Source: Anaerolinea sp. (GTDB lineage Bacteria > Chloroflexota > Anaerolineae > Anaerolineales > Anaerolineaceae). Taken from it: 64,000 nucleotides of DNA. Under the pieces are notes generated by a model that had not been told where the DNA came from, ran no database searches, and saw only the letters and a program-made list of their open reading frames with translations. The translations under genes and the position numbers were made by a program. The stretch covers positions 293,903 through 357,902 of the forward strand of contig JARKPU010000058.1 in NCBI GenBank assembly GCA_029975055.1, read 5' to 3'. How positions within the stretch are numbered: the first letter of the stretch is position 1; the number at the start of each line of letters is the position of its first letter. Below are positions 43,911-52,046 of this stretch, piece by piece.

Positions 43911-45321
43911 CGCCCTCCGGCCAGCCTGGGTGATTGTGCGCCGCGAAGTCCGCGATCAGTTCCGCGACTGGCGCATCATCTTCCCGATCATCGGATTGAC
44001 GTTGGTCTTCCCCTTCATCATGAACTGGACGGCCCAACAGATGCTCGATTTCACTCGCGAATACGGTGCCACGATCATCGCCGACCGGATGGTGCCCTTC
44101 TTGCTGATGGTGGTGGGGTTCTTCCCCATCTCGGTGTCGCTGGTGATTGCGCTCGAATCTTTCGTCGGCGAGAAGGAGCGCGGCAGCATCGAGCCGCTGC
44201 TCAACACGCCCCTCAAAGACTGGCAGCTCTACCTGGGCAAGCTGGTCTCCTCCACCGTGCCGCCGCTGGTCTCCAGTTACCTGGGCATGCTGGTGTATCT
44301 TTCAGGCTTGATGATCAAACACATCGAGCTGCCCGGTGCCGAAGTGATGGTGCAAATCTTCCTGCTGACGACTGTCCAGGCGGTGATGATGGTCTCTGGA
44401 GCGGTGGTGGTTTCCACGCAGGCCACTTCGGTGCGCGCGGCCAACCTGCTCTCCAGCTTCATCGTCATTCCGGTGGCCTTTCTCATCCAATGGGAAGCCC
44501 TGGTGATGTTTTGGGGCAACCAGGGCACCCTGTGGTGGGTGGTGGCCGGCGTGCTGGTGTTGACGGTCTTGCTGGTGCGGGTTGGGCTGGCGCATTTCCA
44601 TCGCGAGGAGCTGCTGGGCCGAGAGATTGACGTGCTCAAGCTGCGCTGGGCATGGGGCAATTTCAGCAAAGCTTTCAACGGCGGGGCGCGCAATGTGTGG
44701 GATTGGTACCGGAACGTCTTACCTGCCACACTCCGCCGCCTGGCGCTGCCCTGTGCGTTCGTGGCCTTGATGGCAGGCGCGGGTTTGTTGATCGGCACAA
44801 CGCTGGTCAGAGATTATCCGTTCCTGATCGATGGCGGAAAGTTGAAGGATGCCGGAACGAGCCTGAAAAAGCTGCTGGACGTTTGGCCGCTGTTCCGGGT
44901 GGAATCGGTGACGATGATCTGGTGGCAGAACCTGCGTGTGTTGATCCTCGGCATGGTGATTGGGGTGTTCTCTTTTGGGGTGTTGGGCGTGCTCCCGCTC
45001 ATCGCCACGATGAGCGTGACGGGTTACCTGGTGGGGGTGCTGACGAACAGCGGGCTTTCGCTTGCGCTGCTGGCGGCGCTGCTGCTGCCGCACGGTTTGT
45101 TCGAAATCCCCGCGGCCATCCTGGCCACGGCAGCCGTACTGGAAGCCGGGGCGATTCTGGCGACGCCTACCCCCACGCGGACGATCAGCGAAGTGCTGCT
45201 GGCAACCCTGGCCGACTGGGCCAAAGTGATGGTCGGGATCGTCATCCCCGTGCTGCTGCTGGCGGCTTTTGTGGAGGCCTGGGTGACTCCGCGCATCGCG
45301 CTGTGGGCGTTTGGGGGCTGA
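43903..45321 (+). CDS. ABC-2 permease fused to a SpoIIM-like membrane domain
   Basis: The 472-residue protein has two halves. Residues ~1-235 are an ABC-2 permease (NatB-like) with SFVGEKERGSIEPLLNTPL, the conserved loop after the first periplasmic region. Residues ~285-470 resemble SpoIIM/DUF95, with IGVFSFGVLGVLPLIATM and LLPHGLFEIPAAIL. In most genomes these are separate proteins, sometimes neighbours. It pairs with the ATPase at 42975; CGGAGGTG precedes the ATG at 43903. A role in membrane remodelling or export is inferred from the domains only. Confidence 0.85.
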   Translation: MFDALRPAWVIVRREVRDQFRDWRIIFPIIGLTLVFPFIMNWTAQQMLDFTREYGATIIADRMVPFLLMVVGFFPISVSLVIALESFVGEKERGSIEPLLNTPLKDWQLYLGKLVSSTVPPLVSSYLGMLVYLSGLMIKHIELPGAEVMVQIFLLTTVQAVMMVSGAVVVSTQATSVRAANLLSSFIVIPVAFLIQWEALVMFWGNQGTLWWVVAGVLVLTVLLVRVGLAHFHREELLGREIDVLKLRWAWGNFSKAFNGGARNVWDWYRNVLPATLRRLALPCAFVALMAGAGLLIGTTLVRDYPFLIDGGKLKDAGTSLKKLLDVWPLFRVESVTMIWWQNLRVLILGMVIGVFSFGVLGVLPLIATMSVTGYLVGVLTNSGLSLALLAALLLPHGLFEIPAAILATAAVLEAGAILATPTPTRTISEVLLATLADWAKVMVGIVIPVLLLAAFVEAWVTPRIALWAFGG

Positions 45322-45372
45322 ACGCAGATTGGGTAAGCGCCGTAGTTTGACTCAACGCTTATACAGAATCAA

Positions 45373-45406
45373 AAAGCGGGTGCGAAAACCACCCGCTTTG
45401 TGTTTT
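45373..45406. terminator. Bidirectional intrinsic terminator
   Basis: A perfect 10-bp stem AAAGCGGGTG/CACCCGCTTT with loop CGAAAAC is followed by GTGTTTT on the plus strand and an A-rich flank that reads as U on the minus strand. It separates the convergent permease and HNH genes. Confidence 0.9.
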
Positions 45407-45421
45407 AATGGAAGAGGCACA

Positions 45422-45925
45422 TCACCACCCGGCCAGGAACTCGCTCCACTCGCCGTTCTCTTCGAGGTGGCGGCCGAAGATGTACTGCGCCGAGCTGGGC
45501 GGTTCATCGGGCTGGCGCAGCAGATGCATGCCCGATTCTTCAAGGGTGCGCCCGCCTTTACGATGGTTGCATGCCGGGCATGCGGTGACGACGTTCACCC
45601 AAACGTGCTTTCCGCCCAGGTGGCGCGGCAGGACGTGATCGATGGTGTGATCGTTGGCGCGTTTGCCGCAGTACTGGCAGGTGAAGTTATCGCGCCGGAA
45701 GACCTCGCGCCGGGTAAGTTTGAGGTGCGGCCTGGGGCGGTTGACCATCTTCGAAAGGCGGATGACGGATGGAATTGGCAGGCTGCGGCTAACCGATCGG
45801 ATTTCACCGCGTCCATTGACTACCAGGGTTGCTTTTTCGGTCAATAATAGCCCCAAAGCTCGATGGAGGTCGCAGACGTGGATCGGCTCGTAATTGGCAT
45901 TCAACACCAACACAGGGGCCTGCAT
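45422..45925 (-). CDS. HNH endonuclease-family protein
   Basis: The 167-residue protein has a leading conserved segment (VLVLNANYEPIHVCDLHRAL) and an HNH domain near residues 75-125. Four zinc cysteines are visible: CQYCG and CPAC. The catalytic region is DHTIDHVLPRHLGG with HV..N and NHRKGG. This type is common as a stand-alone housekeeping-like protein in many bacteria; its DNA target is unknown. The ATG at 45925 has GGAG seven bases upstream; an upstream in-frame start at 45943 lacks support. Confidence 0.88.
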   Translation of the reverse strand: MQAPVLVLNANYEPIHVCDLHRALGLLLTEKATLVVNGRGEIRSVSRSLPIPSVIRLSKMVNRPRPHLKLTRREVFRRDNFTCQYCGKRANDHTIDHVLPRHLGGKHVWVNVVTACPACNHRKGGRTLEESGMHLLRQPDEPPSSAQYIFGRHLEENGEWSEFLAGW

Positions 45926-45971
45926 AGTTGCTCCAAGGGACAATTATAGCACGCTTGGAAAGGGCGGATCA

Positions 45972-46883
45972 ATGCGAACGATTTTACTTGGCGGGTCGGG
46001 TTTCATTGGCAGCTTGCTCGCGCGAGACCTTCTGGCAGACGGTCACGAGGTGGTGATCGTCTCGCGCAGGCCCATTGAAGTGCGCATCCCCGAAGGCGCA
46101 CAGGCAGCCGGTTGGGATGGCGCCAGCGCGGAAGGCTGGGGCAGGCTGGTGGACGGCGCTGATGCGGTGCTCAACCTGGCGGGAGAATCGATCGGCGGCG
46201 GGCGCTGGAGCCGGGCGCGCAAGGAACGCATCCTGCGCAGCCGCGAGCTGGCGGGCGAAGCCGTCTGCGCGGCGGTTGAAGCTGCGCGCACCAAGCCGCG
46301 CGTTGTCTTTCAGATTTCCGGGGTGGGTTACTATGGAACTGCCGGCGACCAGGTCATTGCCGAAGGAGAACCGGCCGGGAGCGACTTTCTTGCGCAGGTG
46401 GCACGGCGCTGGGAAGATGCCACCCTGCCTGTGGAAGCCATGGGGGTGCGGCGGGTGGTCGCCCGCACCGGCGTGGTGCTCTCGGCTTCAACCGGCGTGC
46501 TTCCACGCATGATGCTGCCCTTCCGGTTGTTCATCGGCGGGCCGCTCGGTTCGGGCAGGCAGTGGGTCTCGTGGATTCACCAGGCCGACCTGGTGCGGGG
46601 GGTGCGCTTCTTGCTGGAAAACGAGAGCGCCTCGGGCGTGGTCAACCTCACTTCGCCGCAGCCGCTCAGCAACGCCGATTTTGGCAAAACCCTCGGGCGG
46701 GTGATGCGCCGGCCTTATTGGATCCCGGCGCCGGGGTTCGTGCTGCGGCTGGCCCTGGGCGAAATGAGCATGTTGGTGCTCGAAGGCCAGCGCGTCATCC
46801 CCAGGCGGCTGCACGAAATGGGCTTTCAATTCCGTTTCCCAACGCTGGAAAGCGCGCTGCGCGACCTGTTAATCGGTGTTTAA
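45972..46883 (+). CDS. SDR39U1/YfcH-type NAD(P)-dependent epimerase
   Basis: The 303-residue protein has the extended-SDR Rossmann motif LLGGSGFIGSLLARDL, the TIGR01777-like LNLAGESIGGGRWS, and a YYG site near residue 118 in place of the usual YxxxK. It ends in a DUF1731-like tail with VPRRLHEMGFQFRFPTLESAL in near form. Family function is unsettled. AAGGGCGGA lies before the ATG. Its 3' end overlaps the SEDS-PBP gene tail by 15 bases on the other strand. Confidence 0.88.
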   Translation: MRTILLGGSGFIGSLLARDLLADGHEVVIVSRRPIEVRIPEGAQAAGWDGASAEGWGRLVDGADAVLNLAGESIGGGRWSRARKERILRSRELAGEAVCAAVEAARTKPRVVFQISGVGYYGTAGDQVIAEGEPAGSDFLAQVARRWEDATLPVEAMGVRRVVARTGVVLSASTGVLPRMMLPFRLFIGGPLGSGRQWVSWIHQADLVRGVRFLLENESASGVVNLTSPQPLSNADFGKTLGRVMRRPYWIPAPGFVLRLALGEMSMLVLEGQRVIPRRLHEMGFQFRFPTLESALRDLLIGV

Positions 46884-49493
46884 CGCTTCTTGGAGGATCG
46901 CTTCGCCGACCCGGCGCGCCAGGGCAGGGTCGTTGGTTTCGATAGCGACGGCCACGGCCAGCGGCGCGCCTTTCCATTGCTCGAGCGAACCGCCGACGAA
47001 CCAGCTGACGGCGTGCTCGCCCTCTCCGGCCACAGCCACCACCTCCCAATAGAGCTTGCCCGGCTGAGCCAGCAGGCTCCCCACTTCGGCGGCCGGGCCG
47101 GGGTTGAGGATTGCGGCGCTGTCTCCGGCGGGTAAAATCACCCAGCCCTGCTGAGGAGTATCAACGGCCAGCGCGAGCAAGGGGCTGACGAGCGAACCTT
47201 CGTTGCTGATGACCCCGGCCACCCGCGCCATTTGCAGCGGTGAGAGAAGCAGCCCTTCACGGCCCAGGCTGGCCAGCTTCACATCCGAGACGGGGGCAAC
47301 CTGCGGCGGAGCAGTCTCGAGGGGGATGGCAGGCCGAGAGGTGAGGCCGAAACGCTGAAACAGGCTGTTCAGGCGGGTGGAGAACAGCCGGTTGCCCAAG
47401 AGAGCCAGCGGAGCCGGGCAGCCGGCCGAAAGTACGCTCCCCCACGAGGTGGAATCTGCCGGCTCGTAGGCGCAGGAAATTCTTTTGCCATCCGGCAGGG
47501 GGTAATCCAGCTCTTCGGGGAGGTCGGGCAGGTCGCCGGAATCGATAAATTCGCTGAGGATGATCGGCGCGATCGCCGCGCCGGGGGGGTAAAGCCCCTG
47601 GGTGGCGCGGTTCACCAGCGGTGCGCCGGCAGAAGCGACGAGGCTGTTCCACTCGGCATCCAGCCGGTTGGGGTCGAAATATGGGTGAGATGCCATGGCC
47701 AGGACCTCACCGGTGGACGCGTTGAGCAAGACGGCAGCCCCATGCGCATCGCCCATGGCGGCATCGGCGGCATCTTGCAGCGCCAGGTCAATGCTCAGGC
47801 GCACATCCAGGCCGGGCGGCGGCTGCCCATAGAGCAGGTTGTTCCACCAGATGAGCAGAGAAGGGCTGCCTGCCAGCCCGCGCAGGTAAGGATCGAGCGA
47901 GGCTTCCAGGCCGGCCTGCCCGTATTGCGGGCTGGAATAGCCGGTGACGAGGCTGAGGGAGGGGACAAGATAACTGCGCACAATCTCGCCGGGCGCACCG
48001 CTGGAACTGACGATGGGGTGATTGTGCCGGTCGAGCAGCGACCCGCGCTGGACGTAACGGTCATCAATGGCGCGGCGGGGATTATCTGTCCGGCTGGTGA
48101 GTTCTTGCTGGCGGACCTGCCCGAACCAGCCGGTCGCCAGGAGGATACCCCCCAGAGCAGCGATGACGCAGGCGTAAAAGAAGGTGAACGGCCGCACACT
48201 CACCAGCGGCGCGGGGTCCTGGTCGGATTGGCGGCTGATGAGCACCAGGATCAGCACGGCGGCGATGCACGTGAGCAGCGAAGAGCCGCCATAAGACATG
48301 AATGGCAGCGTCACGCCGGTGAGCGGGAGCAGGCGCAGGTTGCCGCCGATGATCAACACCACCTGGCAGGCAAAATAAGCGGAAATTCCGGCCGCCAGGT
48401 AGCGGTGAAAGTTGAGCGGCGCACGCAAAGCAACGACCAGCCCGCGTAAAATGAGCAGCGCATAGGCCAGAACAAGCCCTGCAGCGCCGACCAGGCCGGT
48501 TTCTTCCACCACGGCCGGGTAGATGAAGTCTGAAACAGCCACCGGCACAACCCCCGGGCTGCCAAGCCCCGGCCCGCGCCCAAGCAACCCGCCGGATGCC
48601 ACGGCGATCAACGATTGGACAAGCTGGTAGGAGGAGCCGGAAGGATCCAGCCAGGGATAAAGCCAGGCGTCCACGCGCAGGCGGACGACATCCGAAAACC
48701 GGTAGCCGATGGCCCCGGCAGCCAGGAGCGCCGCCAGGCAAAGCAGGAGCATACGCTTTCGGCCGGAAGCGAGATACAGCGTGAGCGTGTAGATCAAGAT
48801 GAACAGGGTGGCGGTGCCTAAGTCGCGCTGGATGACCAGCAACGCCAGCGCCAGCGCGACGAGCACCAGAGTTGGGGCGAGCAAGCCGATCAGGCTGAAG
48901 GAGACCGGCAGCCGGTCGGCCAGGTAGGCGGCCAGGTAAATGGTGAGCAGCAGCTTGAGGGGTTCGGAGGGTTGCAGGTACATACCGCAGCAGCCCAGCC
49001 ACAACCTCGGGCCGGTTCCGCCCGGATAGGTGCCGAAGACGAGGGTGAGGGCGGTGATGATCAACCCCGAAACCAGCCAGATGTATTTATAACGGCGCAG
49101 GAAGACCAGCACGGCGGGCAGGCGCAGACCGTACAGGAAAAGAACCAGCCCAAGGGCCATCCAAAGCGATTGTCGCAGGCCAAGGTTGGGCGAAAGGCGC
49201 GCAACGGCCAGCAGGCCCCAACCGGAGAGCAGCATCATCAAAGGCAGCAGGTAGGGGTCGGCGCCAGGGGCCAGTTTATCGGACTGGCGGTAGAGGAGCA
49301 GGAACCCCCCCAGCCAGATGGCGAAGCCGATCCAATGCCAATAGGAGAGGCCGGCCTGCCAGGAGTGCAGCTTGATGACCGGGGCGAAGGTGAGCAATAC
49401 TGCGTATAGCGAAACGAAAGCCACAGCCAGCTGGAGCAATCGCCCCTGCACGACCGGGTTCGGACGGGGTGGTGAAGCCGAAGGAGAGGTCAC
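46869..49493 (-). CDS. RodA/FtsW (SEDS) glycosyltransferase fused to a degenerate penicillin-binding domain
   Basis: The 874-residue protein joins two cell-wall modules. Residues ~15-420 are a SEDS polymerase with about ten to twelve membrane helices, VIQRDLGTA, the catalytic-type Asp in VSDFIYPAVVEETG (D322) and the closing PFMSYGGSS. Residues ~430-874 are a class-B PBP-like domain with an R-x-GSLLDRHN start. All three transpeptidase motifs look lost: the SxxK site reads YPPGAAIAP (A639, A642), SxN reads GCP (G691, P693), and KTG reads VAG (821-823). The polymerase should work while the second half is probably structural or regulatory. It starts four bases inside the mtnP stop and follows FhaA and FhaB, the actinobacterial rodA-pbpA setting. 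Confidence 0.9.
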   Translation of the reverse strand: MTSPSASPPRPNPVVQGRLLQLAVAFVSLYAVLLTFAPVIKLHSWQAGLSYWHWIGFAIWLGGFLLLYRQSDKLAPGADPYLLPLMMLLSGWGLLAVARLSPNLGLRQSLWMALGLVLFLYGLRLPAVLVFLRRYKYIWLVSGLIITALTLVFGTYPGGTGPRLWLGCCGMYLQPSEPLKLLLTIYLAAYLADRLPVSFSLIGLLAPTLVLVALALALLVIQRDLGTATLFILIYTLTLYLASGRKRMLLLCLAALLAAGAIGYRFSDVVRLRVDAWLYPWLDPSGSSYQLVQSLIAVASGGLLGRGPGLGSPGVVPVAVSDFIYPAVVEETGLVGAAGLVLAYALLILRGLVVALRAPLNFHRYLAAGISAYFACQVVLIIGGNLRLLPLTGVTLPFMSYGGSSLLTCIAAVLILVLISRQSDQDPAPLVSVRPFTFFYACVIAALGGILLATGWFGQVRQQELTSRTDNPRRAIDDRYVQRGSLLDRHNHPIVSSSGAPGEIVRSYLVPSLSLVTGYSSPQYGQAGLEASLDPYLRGLAGSPSLLIWWNNLLYGQPPPGLDVRLSIDLALQDAADAAMGDAHGAAVLLNASTGEVLAMASHPYFDPNRLDAEWNSLVASAGAPLVNRATQGLYPPGAAIAPIILSEFIDSGDLPDLPEELDYPLPDGKRISCAYEPADSTSWGSVLSAGCPAPLALLGNRLFSTRLNSLFQRFGLTSRPAIPLETAPPQVAPVSDVKLASLGREGLLLSPLQMARVAGVISNEGSLVSPLLALAVDTPQQGWVILPAGDSAAILNPGPAAEVGSLLAQPGKLYWEVVAVAGEGEHAVSWFVGGSLEQWKGAPLAVAVAIETNDPALARRVGEAILQEALNTD

Positions 49494-50359
49494 GAAGGCA
49501 GGTATTTGCCGATGAGCAGGCCCAGCTTCTCTCGCGCGGCAGGTGAGATGTGCTCGCGGGCAGTGATGAGCGCATCGGCCAGCGCGGATTCGCAGGCGCA
49601 GGTCTTTTCGACCGGCAGCCCGGCGGCCAGCCGCTCCACGGCGCTTTGGGCAAGCGCGGTGTTCTCGAGCAGGGTGCGGATGACCATCTCCACCGTCACG
49701 GGCGCTTCGCTGACGTGCCAGACGTCATAATCGGTGACATGCGCCATGATGGCGTAGCACATTTCGGCTTCGCGGGCCAGAAAGACCTCCGGGCTGGCGG
49801 TCATGCCGATGATCGACATGCCCCAGGCGCGGAACACGTTCGACTCAGCCTTGGTAGAGAAGCGCGGCCCTTCGATGGTGATCAACGCGCCGCCCTCGTG
49901 GAGCCTGCCGCCCACCGCTCTCACCGCTCCGGCAAGCTGCGCCGAAAGCTGCGGGCAGACCGGCTCTGCGCTGGAGATGTGCGCGACGATGCCGTCTCCA
50001 AAGAAAGAACGCTCGCGGCCCCGGGTGAAGTCGAAGACCTGGTCGGGAATGATGATCTCACCGGGGGCGTAGTCTTCGCGCAGCGATCCGCACGCGCTGA
50101 TGCTCACTACGCGCGTCACGCCGAGCATTTTGAGGGCGTAGATATTCGCGCGGTAGTTGACTTCGGTAGGTGAGATGGTGTGGCCGATTCCGTGACGGGC
50201 CAGGAACACCACCTGTTTCCCTGCGAGCATGCCGGCCACGATGGGAGCGCTGGGTTTGCCGAAAGGCGTCTCGAGCTCGAACGTCTCCACGCTGCTCAAT
50301 CCGGCCATATGATACAGGCCGGAACCGCCGAGGATGCCGAGGACGGGTTTGGCTTGCAT
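49490..50359 (-). CDS. mtnP: S-methyl-5'-thioadenosine phosphorylase
   Basis: The 289-residue protein has the MTAP marks: ILGGSGLY, LARHGIGH, a VNYRANIYAL segment, SACGSLRED, IEGPRFSTKAES, and GMTASPEVFLAREAEMCYA with the conserved Asp in TDYDVW. It splits methylthioadenosine, a by-product of polyamine or SAM chemistry, to adenine and methylthioribose 1-phosphate. AAAGGAG precedes the ATG. It is unexpected between FhaB and the SEDS fusion, whose start overlaps its stop. No other methionine-salvage gene is here. Confidence 0.93.
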   Translation of the reverse strand: MQAKPVLGILGGSGLYHMAGLSSVETFELETPFGKPSAPIVAGMLAGKQVVFLARHGIGHTISPTEVNYRANIYALKMLGVTRVVSISACGSLREDYAPGEIIIPDQVFDFTRGRERSFFGDGIVAHISSAEPVCPQLSAQLAGAVRAVGGRLHEGGALITIEGPRFSTKAESNVFRAWGMSIIGMTASPEVFLAREAEMCYAIMAHVTDYDVWHVSEAPVTVEMVIRTLLENTALAQSAVERLAAGLPVEKTCACESALADALITAREHISPAAREKLGLLIGKYLPS

Positions 50360-50378
50360 GTTGACTGGCTCCTTTCTC

Positions 50379-50804
50379 TCACTCTTCGATCTTCACCTGG
50401 ATATTGACCTGGCCGCAGCGCAGGTCATCCTGGTTCATAATGACGGTGGGAGTGGTGATTCGTTCTTCATTGAGAAATGTGCCGTTGGTGGAATGCAAAT
50501 CTTCCACCCACCACTGGCTTTGCCGGTACGAAAGCCGGGCATGGTTGGCTGAAACCGTCTCGTTGCGGATGGGAAAGGAGGAGGACTGGCTGCGTCCGAT
50601 GAGGACTTCCATATTGGTGAAGGTGCGGGTTTGCTCCTCGAGCGTGTTGGTGATGGCCAGGGTGATGGCCGGCGCGCGGCGGGCCTGCACGGATGTGCCG
50701 GCGGTGCGCAGGTCGCGATAGAGCGTGTAGAGCGCCCAGGCGAGGAATCCGTACAGCGCGACGATGAGCAAGATGCGAATGATCAAAAAGAAGACAGCAG
50801 CCAT
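50379..50804 (-). CDS. FHA-domain membrane protein (FhaB-like)
   Basis: The 141-residue protein has one N-terminal membrane segment (~5-27) and a C-terminal FHA domain (~60-138) with IGRSQSSSFPI, the SANHARLSY phosphopeptide-binding strand and LHSTNGTFLNEE. FHA domains bind phosphothreonine. FhaB of actinobacteria has the same design and lies next to rodA-pbpA and pknA-pknB. It follows FhaA by six bases and precedes mtnP by 19. No Ser/Thr kinase is in the window. Confidence 0.92.
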   Translation of the reverse strand: MAAVFFLIIRILLIVALYGFLAWALYTLYRDLRTAGTSVQARRAPAITLAITNTLEEQTRTFTNMEVLIGRSQSSSFPIRNETVSANHARLSYRQSQWWVEDLHSTNGTFLNEERITTPTVIMNQDDLRCGQVNIQVKIEE

Positions 50805-50810
50805 GCTTAC

Positions 50811-51584
50811 TTATTCCGCCGAGGTATCCATTGCGCTTGTCCGACCGGTGTCGCCCTGGCCCGCTGAGTTCGACCCTTCTTCGCCGTAAATCATCGGGTA
50901 ACCGGCCAGGGCGATCACGTCTCCGGGCTGGAGCGACCACTGGCGCACCGGCTGGCCGTTGACGGTCGTCCCGCCGGTCGAATTCAAATCAAAGAGCACG
51001 AATTGCCCGCGGCTGAAGCGCAATTGGGCATGCAGGCGCGAGACGCGTTCATCCTGAATCACCAGATGATTATCGGCGCGCCTGCCCAGGTTGATCACCG
51101 CCTGGGTGAGGTACACCAGCTCCTGCCCGTTGACGATCAGAAAGGCCTTCTTGCGGGCGATCTCTTGCTGCGTGCTTTCCGGTGTGAGCACCAGCACCGC
51201 GGTGCTGCCCGTCTTCCCGGAAGGTGGAACTGCCTGGACGTAAAAGCCATCGGGGGGCAGGGTTTCATCTGAAGCGAGGTCAATCGCCGGAGGGGTGGGC
51301 AGGTAAAGCCCGGCCTCGCGGGCGGCCGTCTGCAGGCCAATCGCAAGCTCGGCCAGCAGGTTGGGACGCTGCTCGAAACTGGCGAGCAGCGAGGGGTGCA
51401 GGTGGATCGTGTACTGTTGAGACGAGGCGGGGTGGTCTTCCGGCGAAGCTGCGAGATGTTCTTGCAGCGCCTGGACCAACTGGCGGGCCAGGCGGCTTTT
51501 AAAATCACCCCTGGCAACTGGGATCATCCACTGCTCGACCAGTATCTGCAGGCGCGACTCGATCAGATCAAGCCGGATTTTCAT
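50811..51584 (-). CDS. FHA-domain protein FhaA with DUF3662 domain
   Basis: The 257-residue soluble protein has an N-terminal FhaA_N/DUF3662 domain (~1-120) and a C-terminal FHA domain (~165-240). The FHA domain carries INLGRRADNHLVI, VSRLHAQL and the STGGTTVNG loop. In mycobacteria FhaA binds the phosphorylated MviN pseudokinase and regulates peptidoglycan synthesis. It is the first gene of the FhaA-FhaB-mtnP-SEDS unit. The ATG at 51584 has no ribosome site; a palindromic -10 element sits eight bases upstream, suggesting a leaderless mRNA. Confidence 0.92.
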   Translation of the reverse strand: MKIRLDLIESRLQILVEQWMIPVARGDFKSRLARQLVQALQEHLAASPEDHPASSQQYTIHLHPSLLASFEQRPNLLAELAIGLQTAAREAGLYLPTPPAIDLASDETLPPDGFYVQAVPPSGKTGSTAVLVLTPESTQQEIARKKAFLIVNGQELVYLTQAVINLGRRADNHLVIQDERVSRLHAQLRFSRGQFVLFDLNSTGGTTVNGQPVRQWSLQPGDVIALAGYPMIYGEEGSNSAGQGDTGRTSAMDTSAE

Positions 51585-51600
51585 ACCGTATAATTATAAT
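51585..51600. promoter_or_regulatory. Palindromic bidirectional -10 element between FhaA and archease
   Basis: The 16-base gap between two divergent start codons contains TATAATTATA (51589-51598), a perfect palindrome giving one TATAAT per strand. The plus-strand box (51589-51594) would start RNA at about the ATG at 51601. The minus-strand box (51598-51593) would start RNA at about 51584-51586. Neither gene has a Shine-Dalgarno sequence. Confidence 0.7.
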
Positions 51601-52020
51601 ATGGACGGGCAAAAGGCACGAGAACGCGGTTACCTTGAGGTGGAGCACACAGCCGATTGGGGCTTGCGCGCCTGGGCAGAGGATTTGCCTGCGCTGTTCT
51701 GCACGGCCGCTGAAGGGATGTATGCCTTGATGGACGTCCGGCTGGCCAAAGGCCCCGAGGTGAGCCGCGAAATTCACCTCGAGGCGGCCGATCTGGAGAG
51801 CCTGCTGGTGGCCTTCCTGGACGAATTGCTTTACCAGGTAGAAAACGGGCACGCCTTTGCCCGGATGGACCTGAGCATCGCAGGCGGCCGCCTGGATGGC
51901 AGCCTGCGCGGCAAGCCCATCGAAACCCGCAAGAAAGAGATCAAAGCGGTCACCTTTCACCAGCTCGAGGTGCGGCAGGGGCCAAAGGGCTGGGAAACAA
52001 CGGTCATCTTCGACGTTTGA
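51601..52020 (+). CDS. Archease (RtcB activator)
   Basis: The 139-residue protein has the archease opening YLEVEHTADWGLRAWAEDL with the metal-binding Asp, the LESLLVAFLDELLYQVE block and a late KAVTFHQLEV. Archease speeds RtcB guanylation and turnover. It lies 26 bases upstream of rtcB in the same operon, the typical arrangement. Its start codon directly abuts the palindromic -10 element. Confidence 0.93.
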   Translation: MDGQKARERGYLEVEHTADWGLRAWAEDLPALFCTAAEGMYALMDVRLAKGPEVSREIHLEAADLESLLVAFLDELLYQVENGHAFARMDLSIAGGRLDGSLRGKPIETRKKEIKAVTFHQLEVRQGPKGWETTVIFDV

Positions 52021-52046
52021 CTTCCTCCGCCAGATAGAGGTGAAAT

